A DNA stretch of 64,000 nt from Gp7-AA6 sp036395755. GTDB lineage: Bacteria; Acidobacteriota; Thermoanaerobaculia; UBA5066; Gp7-AA6. The position numbers were made by a program, and so were the translations under genes. Of this stretch, positions 44,578-52,729 are shown in pieces. Within the stretch, counting starts at the first letter, position 1; the number at the start of each line of letters is the position of its first letter. Location of the stretch: positions 1 to 64,000 of the forward strand of contig DASWCZ010000061.1 of the NCBI GenBank assembly GCA_036395755.1, written 5' to 3'. Below the pieces are notes generated by a model that saw only the letters and a program-made list of their open reading frames with translations, was not told the DNA's origin and searched no databases.

Positions 44578-44954
44578 CGTCGGATCCTCGCTATGAAGGC
44601 ATCTGGACGGAAACAGCCGTCCGGATGCTCTCCCGGGTTGGTGATCGCAGAATTCAGCAGGAACAGCTCGACGTCTCAAAGCGCCTGGAACTCGAGCCCG
44701 AGAAACAGGGGAAACCGCTGCGCGAGGGACTCATGGGTTTCCGTAGCCTCAGAGCCGTTGGCCAGCGCTACCGCATTCTGTACGCGCTCGACACGGCTTC
44801 TCTGATCGTACACGTCGTCGCAGCAGGACTCCGTCGAGCTGGTGCGCGTGATGACGTTTACGCTCTCGCACAGAAGTTGGTGCGTCTCGGCCTCGTCCCT
44901 TCTGCAGGGACCCGCAGACCGAAGGCACGAAAGCTACCGCGGAAGAAGAAGTAG
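44574..44954 (+). CDS. RelE/ParE-type toxin
   Basis: A 126-aa basic protein starting with GTG 44574 (GTGA overlap with the antitoxin). RelE-fold landmarks: YEGIWTETAVRMLSRVGDRR, GKPLREGLMGFRSLRAVGQRYRILYALDTASLIVHVV and the basic tail. RelE toxins cleave mRNA on the ribosome; ParE relatives poison gyrase. The strand RYRILYAL fits RelE better. An extra Lys/Arg-rich tail (RRPKARKLPRKKK) ends the protein right at the truncated kinase fragment. Confidence 0.85.
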   Translation: MTSDPRYEGIWTETAVRMLSRVGDRRIQQEQLDVSKRLELEPEKQGKPLREGLMGFRSLRAVGQRYRILYALDTASLIVHVVAAGLRRAGARDDVYALAQKLVRLGLVPSAGTRRPKARKLPRKKK

Positions 44955-44974
44955 GCGACGCCTCGCCCGGCCTG

Positions 44975-45172
44975 CGCCGATGCCGAGCGCGCTTCCTGTT
45001 CGAAACGGGAGAGGCGATCGAGGTCCTGCGAGAGACCCTCGGGAAGGACCTTCAACGCGACATCCCGGCCGAGCCGGGTGTCGCGCGCGCGGTAGACCTC
45101 TCCCATGCCGCCCGCGCCGAGCGGCGAAACGATCTCGTAGGGCCCGAGTCGCATGCCGGCGTTCAAGGTCAT
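44975..45172 (-). pseudogene. N-terminal fragment of a Ser/Thr protein kinase
   Basis: From ATG 45172 the frame encodes 66 residues of a PknB-type kinase: MRLGPYEIVSPLGAGGMGEVYRA (glycine loop), RDTRLGRDVALKVLPEGL with the ATP lysine, and RLSRFEQEARSASA. After 44975 the kinase similarity ends and the frame only mirrors the toxin gene, reaching a stop at 44858. All the catalytic loop and C-lobe are missing. The break is 20 bp from the toxin's stop, so insertion of the toxin-antitoxin module with loss of the rest of the kinase gene is the simplest explanation. Confidence 0.8.
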
Positions 45173-45262
45173 CGGGAAGATCCGAGACGATTCTAGTCGG
45201 ACGTGATGGCCGATGTCGGGGAGAAGATTGGTCTTCGTTTCGCAAGCGAACGGGATGAGCAC

Positions 45263-46630
45263 ATGCCGCCAAAGCTCGAGCGTCGTCTCGGAGTCGCCGA
45301 TGCGGCGGCTCTCGTCGTTTCGAACGTCATCGGCGTCGGAATCTTCACGACGCCCGGAATCGTCTGCGGGATGCTGCCGCGGCCCGCCGCGATTCTCGCC
45401 GTCTGGGCGCTCGGCGGGTTCCTCGCGCTGTCGGGGGCGATGGCCTACGCGGAGCTCGCGGCTCTCAAGCCGAAGGCGGGCGGCGAGTACGTATACCTGC
45501 GCGAAGGTTTCGGACGGCTGGCGGCATTTCTGACGGGTTGGACCTCGTTCGTCGCCGGGTTTTCGGGAGCGATCGCTGCCGGCGCGATCGGGCTGACCTC
45601 CTACCTGGGACGCTTTTTTCCGGCCGCGGCCGACCCGTCTCCGATCTGGAGTCTCTCGCTCGGAAGTGTTTCCGCGACGCTCTCGCGTCGCACGCTGATT
45701 GCTCTTTCGTGCATCGTCGCACTCGGCGCCGTGCACATTCGCGGAGTTCGACCCGGACGATTGGTCCAGGACTCACTCGCCGTGGCGCAGATCTTCGGCC
45801 TGCTTCTCTTCATCGTTCTCGGATTCGCCATGGGGAATGGATCGCTCGAAAACCTGACGAGCGGCGAGAGGCCCTCGCCTTCGAGCTGGCTCCTCGCGTT
45901 GATTCCGGTGATGTTCAGCTACAGCGGTTGGAATGCGGCCGCTTACGTCGCCGAAGAGGTTCGTGAGCCGGGCCGAAGCGTTCCGAGAGCTCTCGGCTGG
46001 GGCACGGTCGCTGTGACCGCGATCTACCTCGGGTTGAATGCTCTCTATCTCTATGCGTTGCCGGTCCGTGAGCTTTCCGGCCGGATCGACGTCGCGGACG
46101 CGGTCGCGGATCGGTTGTTCGGTCCGATCGCCGCCGCAGCGCTCGCGGTCTTGGCGATCTTGATCATCCTCGCCAGCCTGAGCGCGATGACACTGGCCGG
46201 TCCGCGCATCTATTACGCCATGGCCCGCGATGGACTCTTCTTTCCGGCCGCGGCGCGCGTCCATCCGAGGTTCGGAACTCCGGCCGTTGCGATTGCAGCT
46301 CAGACGGTGTGGAGCTGCGTCCTCGTCGTTTCGGGAACCTTTGAGCAGCTCCTGACCTACACGGGCTTTGCAATCGTCCTCTTTTCGGCCGTTGCCGTCT
46401 GCGCTCTCTTCGTGCTGCGATGGAGGGCTCCGGAGGCGCACCGGCCTTTTCGGGCCTGGGGTTATCCGGTTGCGCCGGCGATTTTCGCTCTCGCGAGCTT
46501 CGCGATCGTCGTGAACGCGATCCTGGAATCTCCCGGCCCATCAGCGATCGGACTTCTGGTCATGGCCGGAGGAGTCCCGCTCTACTGGCTGATGCAGCGA
46601 CGGGCGCGCAGGAGTGGACAGAACTCCTAA
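45263..46630 (+). CDS. APC-family amino acid permease
   Basis: A 455-aa membrane protein with about 12 hydrophobic segments. The first has ALVVSNVIGVGIFTTPGIV, the GVGIF substrate-binding turn of APC transporters. Further family signatures are GEYVYLREGFGRLAAFLTGW, the SYSGWNAAAYVAEEVREPGRSVPRAL segment of TM6-7, and GPRIYYAMARDGLFF. It probably imports or exchanges amino acids; substrate not predictable. ATG 45263 has GGATGAG upstream; an ATG at 45206 would extend into the region divergent to the kinase fragment. The 254 bp after it, to the lon gene end, contain no gene I can support. Confidence 0.88.
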   Translation: MPPKLERRLGVADAAALVVSNVIGVGIFTTPGIVCGMLPRPAAILAVWALGGFLALSGAMAYAELAALKPKAGGEYVYLREGFGRLAAFLTGWTSFVAGFSGAIAAGAIGLTSYLGRFFPAAADPSPIWSLSLGSVSATLSRRTLIALSCIVALGAVHIRGVRPGRLVQDSLAVAQIFGLLLFIVLGFAMGNGSLENLTSGERPSPSSWLLALIPVMFSYSGWNAAAYVAEEVREPGRSVPRALGWGTVAVTAIYLGLNALYLYALPVRELSGRIDVADAVADRLFGPIAAAALAVLAILIILASLSAMTLAGPRIYYAMARDGLFFPAAARVHPRFGTPAVAIAAQTVWSCVLVVSGTFEQLLTYTGFAIVLFSAVAVCALFVLRWRAPEAHRPFRAWGYPVAPAIFALASFAIVVNAILESPGPSAIGLLVMAGGVPLYWLMQRRARRSGQNS

Positions 46631-46884
46631 CCGTATTCTTCGCGATGCCTTGGTCGAGCGACCTCGCCCTGGAGGATCGCCGGCTCGTTGCATAGGTGGA
46701 CGCGGGGCGGAAGTGCGCGCGGCGATGGGCTCCGCCTCGCAGCGGATCAACGCAGGCTAGCTCGCCCGGACCGTGAGCTGCGGCCAGCGCTTGTCATAGC
46801 GCCGGAGCCCGGCGTGACAGGCGGCCGCGCAGGCGGCCTCGATCTCTTCGCGGCACGGAACCGGGTTGCCGACGCCCGCGGTAC

Positions 46885-49368
46885 TCAGTGCGGGATCTGG
46901 CCTTCTGTTTCCCCCGAGCCGTTCGTCGCGAACAGGAGCCGGCCTCCCTCGAACGCGGTGTCGCGCAGCGTAACGGCGAGCGCCTCGCCGAGTGTGTCGA
47001 CCGTGTGGACGTCCAGCTTCGCGCGCACTTCCTCGTTCAGGTCTTCGAGGTCGGGCTCGTTGTCCTTCGGAAGCACGATCGTCGTGATCCCGGCGCGCAC
47101 CGCGCCTAAGATCTTCTCCTTCAGGCCGCCGATCGGGAGCACCCGTCCGGAGATCGTGATCTCGCCCGTCATCGCGACGTCGTTTCGCACCGGACGCTTC
47201 GAGAGTGCCGACACGAGCGCGGAGGCCATCGCGATCCCGGCCGACGGTCCGTCCTTCGGAATGGCCCCGGCGGGAACGTGAACGTGGACGTCCCGGCGGA
47301 AATCGTTCTCGTCGATGCCGAGCCACCCGGCGTGCGAGCGCGCGAACGTCCACGCGGCGCGCGCCGACTCTTTCATCACGTCTCCGAGCTGTCCGGTCAG
47401 GATCAACTCCCCCTTTCCGCGCATGAGCGACGCCTCGACGAACATGATGTCGCCGCCTGCTGGGGTGTAGTACATCCCGGTCGCGATTCCGATCTGATCC
47501 TCGCGCGCCATCTTTTCGGGATGGACCCGCGGCCGGCCGAGCAGTCCTCGAACGTCTTCCTGGCGAACGGTCTGCCGCTCGACCTCGCAGGCGGCGATGC
47601 GCCGCGCGACCTTGCGCGCGAGCTTTCCGAGCTCGCGCTCGAGCTGCCGCACTCCGGACTCGCGCGTGTAGCTCGCGATCACTTCGAGAACCGCGCCGTC
47701 TTCGAACGCGAGCTGTCCCGCAGCCAGGCCGTTCTCTTCCAGCTGGCGCGGGACGAGATAGCTCTTCGCGATCTGAAGCTTCTCTTCCTCCGTGTAGCCG
47801 GCGAAGGTGACCATCTCCATCCGGTCGAGCAGCGGCGCCGGGATGTTCTGGATGAAGTTCGCGGTCGCGATGAACAGGACCTCGGAGAGATCGAACGGCA
47901 CTCCGAGGTAGTGGTCCGTGAAGCTGTCGTTCTGCGCCGGGTCGAGCACTTCGAGGAGCGCCGAAGCCGGATCGCCCTGGAACGAGACGCCGAGCTTGTC
48001 GACCTCGTCCAAGAGGAAGACCGGGTTCTTCGTTGCCGCCTGCTTCATTCCCTGGAGAATCCGGCCCGGCATCGCGCCGATGTACGTGCGCCGGTGACCC
48101 CGGATGTCGGCTTCGTCGCGCGCGCCTCCGAGCGAGATGCGGACGTATTTGCGCCCCATCGCGCGGGCGATGGACTTCGCGATCGAGGTCTTGCCGACTC
48201 CGGGAGGTCCGACAAAGAGCAGGATCCGGCCCCGCGCGCGCGCGGACTTCCGCAGAGCGTCTTTCGGCGCTCCCGGCCCCGGCGTCGGCTCCGCCTCGGC
48301 GGCCGCGTCCGTCTCCTTCGCCTTCTCGGTCGCCTGCGTCAGCTGGCGCACGGCGAGGAACTCGAGGATCCGGTCTTTGACGTCCTTCAACCCGTAGTGG
48401 TCCTCGTCCAAGATCCGCGCTGCAGCCTGGACGTCCAGGTGCTCGTCGCTCCGCGCGTTCCAAGGGAGCTCCGCGATCGTCTCGAGATACGTTCGAATGA
48501 CCTGCGACTCCATGGATTCCCGCCCGATGCGGGTCAGGCGCGCCCACTCGCGGTCGACCTCCTTTCGCGCTTCCTCGGAGAGATCCAGCGCGTCGAGCTT
48601 CGCGCGCAGCTCTTTCAGCGACTCGTCGTCCGCGCCTTCGCCCTCGCCGAGCTCCCTCTGGATCGCCTTCATCTGCTCGCGCAGGTACATCTCCCGTTGG
48701 CGCCCACCGAGCTCCTCCTTGACCTTCTCCTGGATGTCTTCCTGAGCGGAGAGCACGTCGATCTGCCGCTGGACGTGGATCAGAACGCGGCGCAGGCGAT
48801 CTTCGACCGACAGTGTTTCGAGGAGAGCCTGCCGCTCGGCCGGCTGGATGTCGATGTAGCCGGCGACCAGATCGGCGAGCCTTCCAGGCTCGTCGACCTC
48901 CGCGAGGATCTGATTGACCGCCTCTTCCGGCAGCCCCATCTTCCTTCCCAGCTCCGCGGCGCGCTCGCGGGCTTCGCGGTGAAGGGCCAGGAAAGCCGGG
49001 TCGTGCGAGTCGAGCGGCGTCATCTCCTGCGCCGGCTGGACGGTTGCCTCGAGGTAACCCTTCTTGTTCGCGGCGTAACGTAGAGCGATTCCGCGGGCCT
49101 GCCCCTCGAGGAGCAGTCGAATTCCTCCGATCCCTCGCTGGACGGAGGAGAGCGTCGCGATCGTCCCGATCGTATAGAGCTTTTCCGGGGCGACTTCGTC
49201 GCCGTCCTGGCGCTGCGCAACCGCGAACACGCGCTTGTCGGTTGCGTTCGCGGCCGCGTCGATCGCGCGCAGCGTGCCGGCGCGGCCGGCGTTGATCGGT
49301 AGCCCGACGCCCGGGAAGAGGACCGAGTTGCGCATCGGGACGACCGGAAGATTCAGTGCTTCCACCAT
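46885..49368 (-). CDS. lon: Lon ATP-dependent protease
   Basis: AAA+ serine protease, 827 aa, that degrades misfolded and regulatory proteins. The N-terminal LON domain begins LPVVPMRNSVLFPG. The ATPase has Walker A GPPGVGKTS, Walker B PVFLLDEVDKLG. The protease domain has the catalytic serine in PKDGPSAGIAM, and the lysine in GGLKEKILGA. Between the coiled-coil region and Walker A is a Pro/Ala-rich insert of about 30 residues (KETDAAAEAEPTPGPG), which is unusual. The frame reads on upstream past 49368 for 170 codons on the minus strand but only overlaps the neighbouring gene. Confidence 0.97.
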   Translation of the reverse strand: MVEALNLPVVPMRNSVLFPGVGLPINAGRAGTLRAIDAAANATDKRVFAVAQRQDGDEVAPEKLYTIGTIATLSSVQRGIGGIRLLLEGQARGIALRYAANKKGYLEATVQPAQEMTPLDSHDPAFLALHREARERAAELGRKMGLPEEAVNQILAEVDEPGRLADLVAGYIDIQPAERQALLETLSVEDRLRRVLIHVQRQIDVLSAQEDIQEKVKEELGGRQREMYLREQMKAIQRELGEGEGADDESLKELRAKLDALDLSEEARKEVDREWARLTRIGRESMESQVIRTYLETIAELPWNARSDEHLDVQAAARILDEDHYGLKDVKDRILEFLAVRQLTQATEKAKETDAAAEAEPTPGPGAPKDALRKSARARGRILLFVGPPGVGKTSIAKSIARAMGRKYVRISLGGARDEADIRGHRRTYIGAMPGRILQGMKQAATKNPVFLLDEVDKLGVSFQGDPASALLEVLDPAQNDSFTDHYLGVPFDLSEVLFIATANFIQNIPAPLLDRMEMVTFAGYTEEEKLQIAKSYLVPRQLEENGLAAGQLAFEDGAVLEVIASYTRESGVRQLERELGKLARKVARRIAACEVERQTVRQEDVRGLLGRPRVHPEKMAREDQIGIATGMYYTPAGGDIMFVEASLMRGKGELILTGQLGDVMKESARAAWTFARSHAGWLGIDENDFRRDVHVHVPAGAIPKDGPSAGIAMASALVSALSKRPVRNDVAMTGEITISGRVLPIGGLKEKILGAVRAGITTIVLPKDNEPDLEDLNEEVRAKLDVHTVDTLGEALAVTLRDTAFEGGRLLFATNGSGETEGQIPH

Positions 49369-49497
49369 TCAAACCCCCATCGAGAATTACGAGCCGGAAC
49401 GCCGTCGGGGTTCCGCCGGCGGCACGAGGCTGGCGTCGCTGGCGTCGCGGAAAGATCCACCCAGTGGAAACGTGGCCGTATTCCCGCGAATTCCGGG

Positions 49498-50034
49498 CTA
49501 GCGGCGAGCGAAGGCGAGCTGTCGAGCGTGGCGCCTGCAGAAGCGGGTTCCTTTTCGATCGGTCTCCGGCAGGCTGTTGGAAAACCACATCACGCAATGC
49601 GGGTCGTTGCAATGCGTCAGGCCGTACGTGTGTCCGAGTTCGTGGATGGCTTCCGTCGCCGCCCTTTTCCGGAACGGCGCACCCGGCCCGCGCAGCCGGG
49701 CGAGAGAGAAGACACCGACGCCGCGAGCCGAGTCGCCCTCTCCGAAGACGAAATTCAGGCTCGGGACGTACAGGTCCACGTCGGCGACGCCGAGAAGTCG
49801 CTCCCAGTCCGGGCGCTTCGCCCGCTCGAGCGCGTCCAACAGCGCGGTCGAGAGATATTGCCTGCGGGTTGCGTTCCACGCCCGGGCGGGCAGCGGAACG
49901 GCCGGGGCAATCACCACGTCACAGCCGAAGCTCTCGCGCAGGACCGGCACGAGCGCCGCAACTTCTTCGGCCGGAGCGTCTCCGATCGGAGCGACGGCGA
50001 TGACGGCGGTTGCGAACATTGCGAACGGGGTCAT
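49498..50034 (-). CDS. amzA: archaemetzincin-type zinc metallopeptidase
   Basis: A 178-aa archaemetzincin. The zinc motif is HELGHTYGLTHC, i.e. HEXXHXXGXXHC, followed by CVM, a Cys in FC and a RR/ARQL end, giving the four-cysteine zinc site specific to the family. The N-terminus (VIAVAPIGDAP) matches the usual opening. These are amino-peptidase-like enzymes of Archaea and some bacteria with poorly known roles. It overlaps the end of the cyclo-ligase-like gene by 4 bp (ATGA), forming a pair. Confidence 0.87.
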   Translation of the reverse strand: MTPFAMFATAVIAVAPIGDAPAEEVAALVPVLRESFGCDVVIAPAVPLPARAWNATRRQYLSTALLDALERAKRPDWERLLGVADVDLYVPSLNFVFGEGDSARGVGVFSLARLRGPGAPFRKRAATEAIHELGHTYGLTHCNDPHCVMWFSNSLPETDRKGTRFCRRHARQLAFARR

Positions 50035-50765
50035 CGCGGTTCCAGGTCGGCGAGGACCGGAACGTCGCGGCGGATCTTCGCGGTCAGGTGCTCCGGAATC
50101 ACGCCGCGAGGTTGGTGCCGTCTCGCCGGCTGCGGTCGAAGGAGCTCCTCGGGCATGGCGATGAGATCGAGAAAGAAATCATGGTTCGTCATCGGCAGGG
50201 CCTCCTCCCAGAGCTGCAGCGGGTGCACCGTCGTCGCGATCCGAGTCGTTCCGTCGATCGTGCCGAACGTGCGGCCGATCGCGTACTCGAGGTCCGAGTA
50301 TCCGCCCCCCTTTCCGAGTCGCGCGCCGCTCCGATTGACGGCGACCGAGCCCGCGACCACCAGGTCGATGTGCGGAAGCTCGCGGGGATGGAACGACCGG
50401 CCGAACCGCGAGGCTCTCGAGATCGTCGCGGCGGCGGCGAAGTCCCTGCGCGCGATCCGGTCCGGGTCGAGCTTCCAGAAGCACTTCTTCTCGCGCAGCC
50501 GGGGCACCGCCATGTAGACCGTCTTTCCGTCGCGGAGTGCCCTGAGCCGGACCGGCCGCTGCGGCGTATCCGGGTTGCACTTGATCGTAAGGGCCTTCCG
50601 CCACTCCGGGGTCTCCGCGAGCCGGTCGGCGGCGGCCGCCGCGCCGCGGAAGTTCGGGATCCGCCCACGCGCCCCCGGGAAGAGCGCCTCGCCCGATTCC
50701 TCGAAGCGCGACCAGATCTCTTCGCGGATGCGGTCCTTCTCTGTTTCAATTCGGCGGTCCGCCAT
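50031..50765 (-). CDS. 5-formyltetrahydrofolate cyclo-ligase-like protein
   Basis: A 244-aa protein of the 5-formyl-THF cyclo-ligase/MTHFSD-like family. Characteristic parts are NFRGAAAAADRLAETPEWRKALTIKCNPDTPQRPVR, KKCFWKLDP and DLVVAGSVAVNRSGARLGKGGGYSDLEYA, where GKGGGYSD is the ATP/phosphate loop of the family. It could make 5,10-methenyl-THF from 5-formyl-THF, though the MTHFSD subgroup also has RNA-associated members of unclear activity. ATG 50765 overlaps the divergent NTPase ATG at 50764 (CCATGG). Confidence 0.8.
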   Translation of the reverse strand: MADRRIETEKDRIREEIWSRFEESGEALFPGARGRIPNFRGAAAAADRLAETPEWRKALTIKCNPDTPQRPVRLRALRDGKTVYMAVPRLREKKCFWKLDPDRIARRDFAAAATISRASRFGRSFHPRELPHIDLVVAGSVAVNRSGARLGKGGGYSDLEYAIGRTFGTIDGTTRIATTVHPLQLWEEALPMTNHDFFLDLIAMPEELLRPQPARRHQPRGVIPEHLTAKIRRDVPVLADLEPR

Positions 50766-51312
50766 GGACCGACATTCTCCGCGAGAACCGCGCGCGTTGC
50801 TCCTGACCGGAGCGCCCGCCGCCGGAAAGACCACGGTCGTGCGCCGCGTCGCGACGAGTCTTTCGAAGGCCAGCATTCGGGGCTTCACGACCGCGGAGAT
50901 CCGAAAGGACGGCGACCGCGTGGGATTTCGAATCGAGACCTTCGATGGAGAGAGCGCGGTCCTCGCGCACGTGTCCATCCGGTCGGATCATCGAGTCAGC
51001 CGCTACGGCGTCGATGTCGCCTCCCTCGATCGCCTCGTCGGACCGGCGCTGTCGGCCTCCGCGAAGGCGGCCGTCTACCTCGTCGACGAGATCGGCAAGA
51101 TGGAGTGCTTCTCGGATCGCTTCATCGAGGCGATGGAAAAGCTGCTCGAGGCGCGCCGGCTCGTGGTCGCGACGGTCGCGCTTCGGGGCGGAGGATTCAT
51201 CGAGCGCGTCAAGCGGCGGCCGGACGTCGAGCTCTGGAGAGTCCTGCGCGGAAACCGCGACCAGATGCCGGAGCGCGTTCGGGAGTGGTTGAGAGGGAGA
51301 GGCTTCGGGTGA
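50764..51312 (+). CDS. nucleoside-triphosphatase, THEP1 family
   Basis: A 182-aa P-loop NTPase. Walker A is TGAPAAGKTTVVRR; Walker B is VYLVDEIGKMECFSDRF, the DEIGKME form that marks the THEP1/NTPase family (as human NTPCR). FTTAEIRKDGDRVGFRIET and a C-terminal basic helix fit as well. Such enzymes hydrolyse NTPs slowly; the physiological role is not known. Its start codon overlaps the divergent cyclo-ligase start, so its promoter must lie inside that gene. Confidence 0.85.
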   Translation: MDRHSPREPRALLLTGAPAAGKTTVVRRVATSLSKASIRGFTTAEIRKDGDRVGFRIETFDGESAVLAHVSIRSDHRVSRYGVDVASLDRLVGPALSASAKAAVYLVDEIGKMECFSDRFIEAMEKLLEARRLVVATVALRGGGFIERVKRRPDVELWRVLRGNRDQMPERVREWLRGRGFG

Positions 51313-51321
51313 GATCGACCG

Positions 51322-51768
51322 TCACTCATTCCCGCGCCGGGACGGAACCGGTTCCGCTAAGTACGGCCCGATCCTCTTTCGGATCTGTTCTGGTACAGGG
51401 ACCGGCTGGAAATTCCCCTGGCGAACGCACACGAGAACATAACGGCCGGTCGCGACGAGATCGGAAGAATTCGCCTTGCGCCGCACCTCGAAGTCCAGGT
51501 GGATCGACGTGCGTCCGATCCGGCTGAAGTAGGCCTCGACGACCAGGAGCTCGTCGAGCTTGGCCGGCTGGAAGAAGTTGCACTCGACTCGCACGCGCGG
51601 CAGCCAGATGCCGAGAGACTCGAAGAGGAAGCGGTAGTTCAGCCCCGCCGACCGCAGAAGCTCCGCTTCCGCGAGCCCGAAGAACCTCAGATAGGCCTGG
51701 TAGTTGATGATCCCCGCCGCGTCGATGTCCTCCCATCGGACGTATTCCTCGATCGAGTAGCGGGCCAA
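51322..51768 (-). CDS. acyl-CoA thioesterase, 4-hydroxybenzoyl-CoA-like hotdog fold
   Basis: A 148-aa hotdog-fold thioesterase. The start of the fold, YSIEEYVRWEDIDAAGIINYQAYLRFFGLAEAE, has the catalytic Asp of the 4HBT family in the VRWEDIDAAG context. The middle strand RTSIHLDFEVRRKA and the end GRYVLVCVRQG fit too. It hydrolyses an acyl-CoA thioester; substrate unknown. TTG 51768 is used because homology begins there; upstream TTG 51813 leads into the repeat region. Confidence 0.8.
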   Translation of the reverse strand: MARYSIEEYVRWEDIDAAGIINYQAYLRFFGLAEAELLRSAGLNYRFLFESLGIWLPRVRVECNFFQPAKLDELLVVEAYFSRIGRTSIHLDFEVRRKANSSDLVATGRYVLVCVRQGNFQPVPVPEQIRKRIGPYLAEPVPSRRGNE

Positions 51769-51840
51769 CTCAGTTCTCTCGCGAAGGGCGCTGGCGGAAC
51801 CAGAGCGCCCCAAACGCGAATGAAAGTATCCGGGTCGGCG

Positions 51841-51915
51841 GCAAGCGGAGACCTGACCCCCGATGTGGCAAGTGGAGACCTGACCCCCGATGTGGCAAGT
51901 GGAGACCTGACCCTA
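51841..51915. repeat. 27-bp tandem repeat, 2.7 copies, 'GACCTGACCCC' family
   Basis: The unit GCAAGTGGAGACCTGACCCC plus CGATGTG occurs at 51841-51867 (with one C for T), at 51868-51894, and as a partial copy from 51895. It fills the gap between the thioesterase and the methyltransferase, ending 2 bp from the latter's stop. Related shorter repeats occur at 54.5 kb and inside the dihydropyrimidinase gene. Confidence 0.9.
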
Positions 51916-51916
51916 T

Positions 51917-52729
51917 CTACGCTACCGCGGCCGGCCGGCAGTCCCCGCAGGGCTTGTAGCCCGCCGCCAGCGCCTCTCTCTGGGAAGAGAAGTGCACGCG
52001 GTTTTCCTGCAGCAGAGACTCGATTCCTCCGCAGGTGGGGAAACAGAAATACCGCCCCGCCTCGTTGCCGAAGTAACGCACGCCGGACGCCGCAAGCCTC
52101 TCGAGCGTCTCCGGCTGAGCACCTTCGGCCGCCAGCAGCACCCGCTTGTTCCGGGGGCCGCCGAGCGAGTAATTGCCGAGGTGCCCGTCGGTCCGCACGA
52201 CGCGGTGACACGGAATGAGCAGGGGTACCGGATTCTTCGCGAGCGCCGACCCGGTCGCGCGCACGGCATCGGGACGACCGATCTCCCGGGCGATCCAGCT
52301 GTACGGTCGGACTTCGCCCGGCGGAATCTCGAGCGCCTTCGAGAGAACGGCGCGCTCGAACTCCGAGAGGCCGCGCAGGTCGAAGCGCAGGTTGGCGTCC
52401 CGGCCGCGCAGGCGCCCGGCCACGAGCGCCTTCACGTTCGCCGGAGGGCGCGTCCGGTCCGATGCGATCGGTCGGCCGAAACGGTTCTCGAAGATCTTCT
52501 CGAATTCCCGAGGAGTGCGGGCCCGCGAGACCATCGAAATTCCGGCCCGGCTGTGCGCGACGTAAATCTCGCCGACCGCCGAGTCGATCCGCCAGTAGCT
52601 GTCGCCGAGCCCGACCCTCTGGAGCACGGCGGGAAGGAGCGATCGCGGCGCGCGTTCCGGCGTGAGGCCTTTCAGCGCCCGGGCGATTTCGAGCGTCTCG
52701 TGGACGGAGGCATTCATCGTTCTCTTCAT
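51917..52729 (-). CDS. O6-methylguanine-DNA methyltransferase with C-terminal Ada zinc module
   Basis: A 270-aa DNA alkylation repair protein. Residues about 45-205 are an MGMT/OGT domain: FERAVLSKALEIPPGEVRPYSW, then VPLLIPCHRVV with acceptor Cys174. Residues 227-270 match the Ada N-terminal zinc domain (RYFCFPTC...YKPCGDCRP): Cys229, Cys233, Cys261 and Cys264, spaced 4/28/3 as in Ada (4/27/3). In Ada this module is at the N-terminus, where its first cysteine takes methyl groups from phosphotriesters; here it is at the C-terminus and no AraC domain is present. The gene's ATG overlaps the sigma factor stop (ATGA), so the two are co-expressed. Confidence 0.85.
   Translation of the reverse strand: MKRTMNASVHETLEIARALKGLTPERAPRSLLPAVLQRVGLGDSYWRIDSAVGEIYVAHSRAGISMVSRARTPREFEKIFENRFGRPIASDRTRPPANVKALVAGRLRGRDANLRFDLRGLSEFERAVLSKALEIPPGEVRPYSWIAREIGRPDAVRATGSALAKNPVPLLIPCHRVVRTDGHLGNYSLGGPRNKRVLLAAEGAQPETLERLAASGVRYFGNEAGRYFCFPTCGGIESLLQENRVHFSSQREALAAGYKPCGDCRPAAVA

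Noticed and set aside
44858..44974. Continuation of the kinase fragment to a stop at 44858
   Set aside because: Past 44975 the residues have no kinase similarity and mirror the toxin gene, so the fragment is taken to end at 44975.
46757..49879. A 1040-codon open frame on the minus strand across lon
   Set aside because: It overlaps lon in another frame, has Arg/Gly-rich composition typical of GC-rich mirror frames and no domain. Its last 30 residues (CREEIEAACAAACHAGLRRYDKRW) lie beyond lon and look more protein-like, but no usable start codon precedes them.
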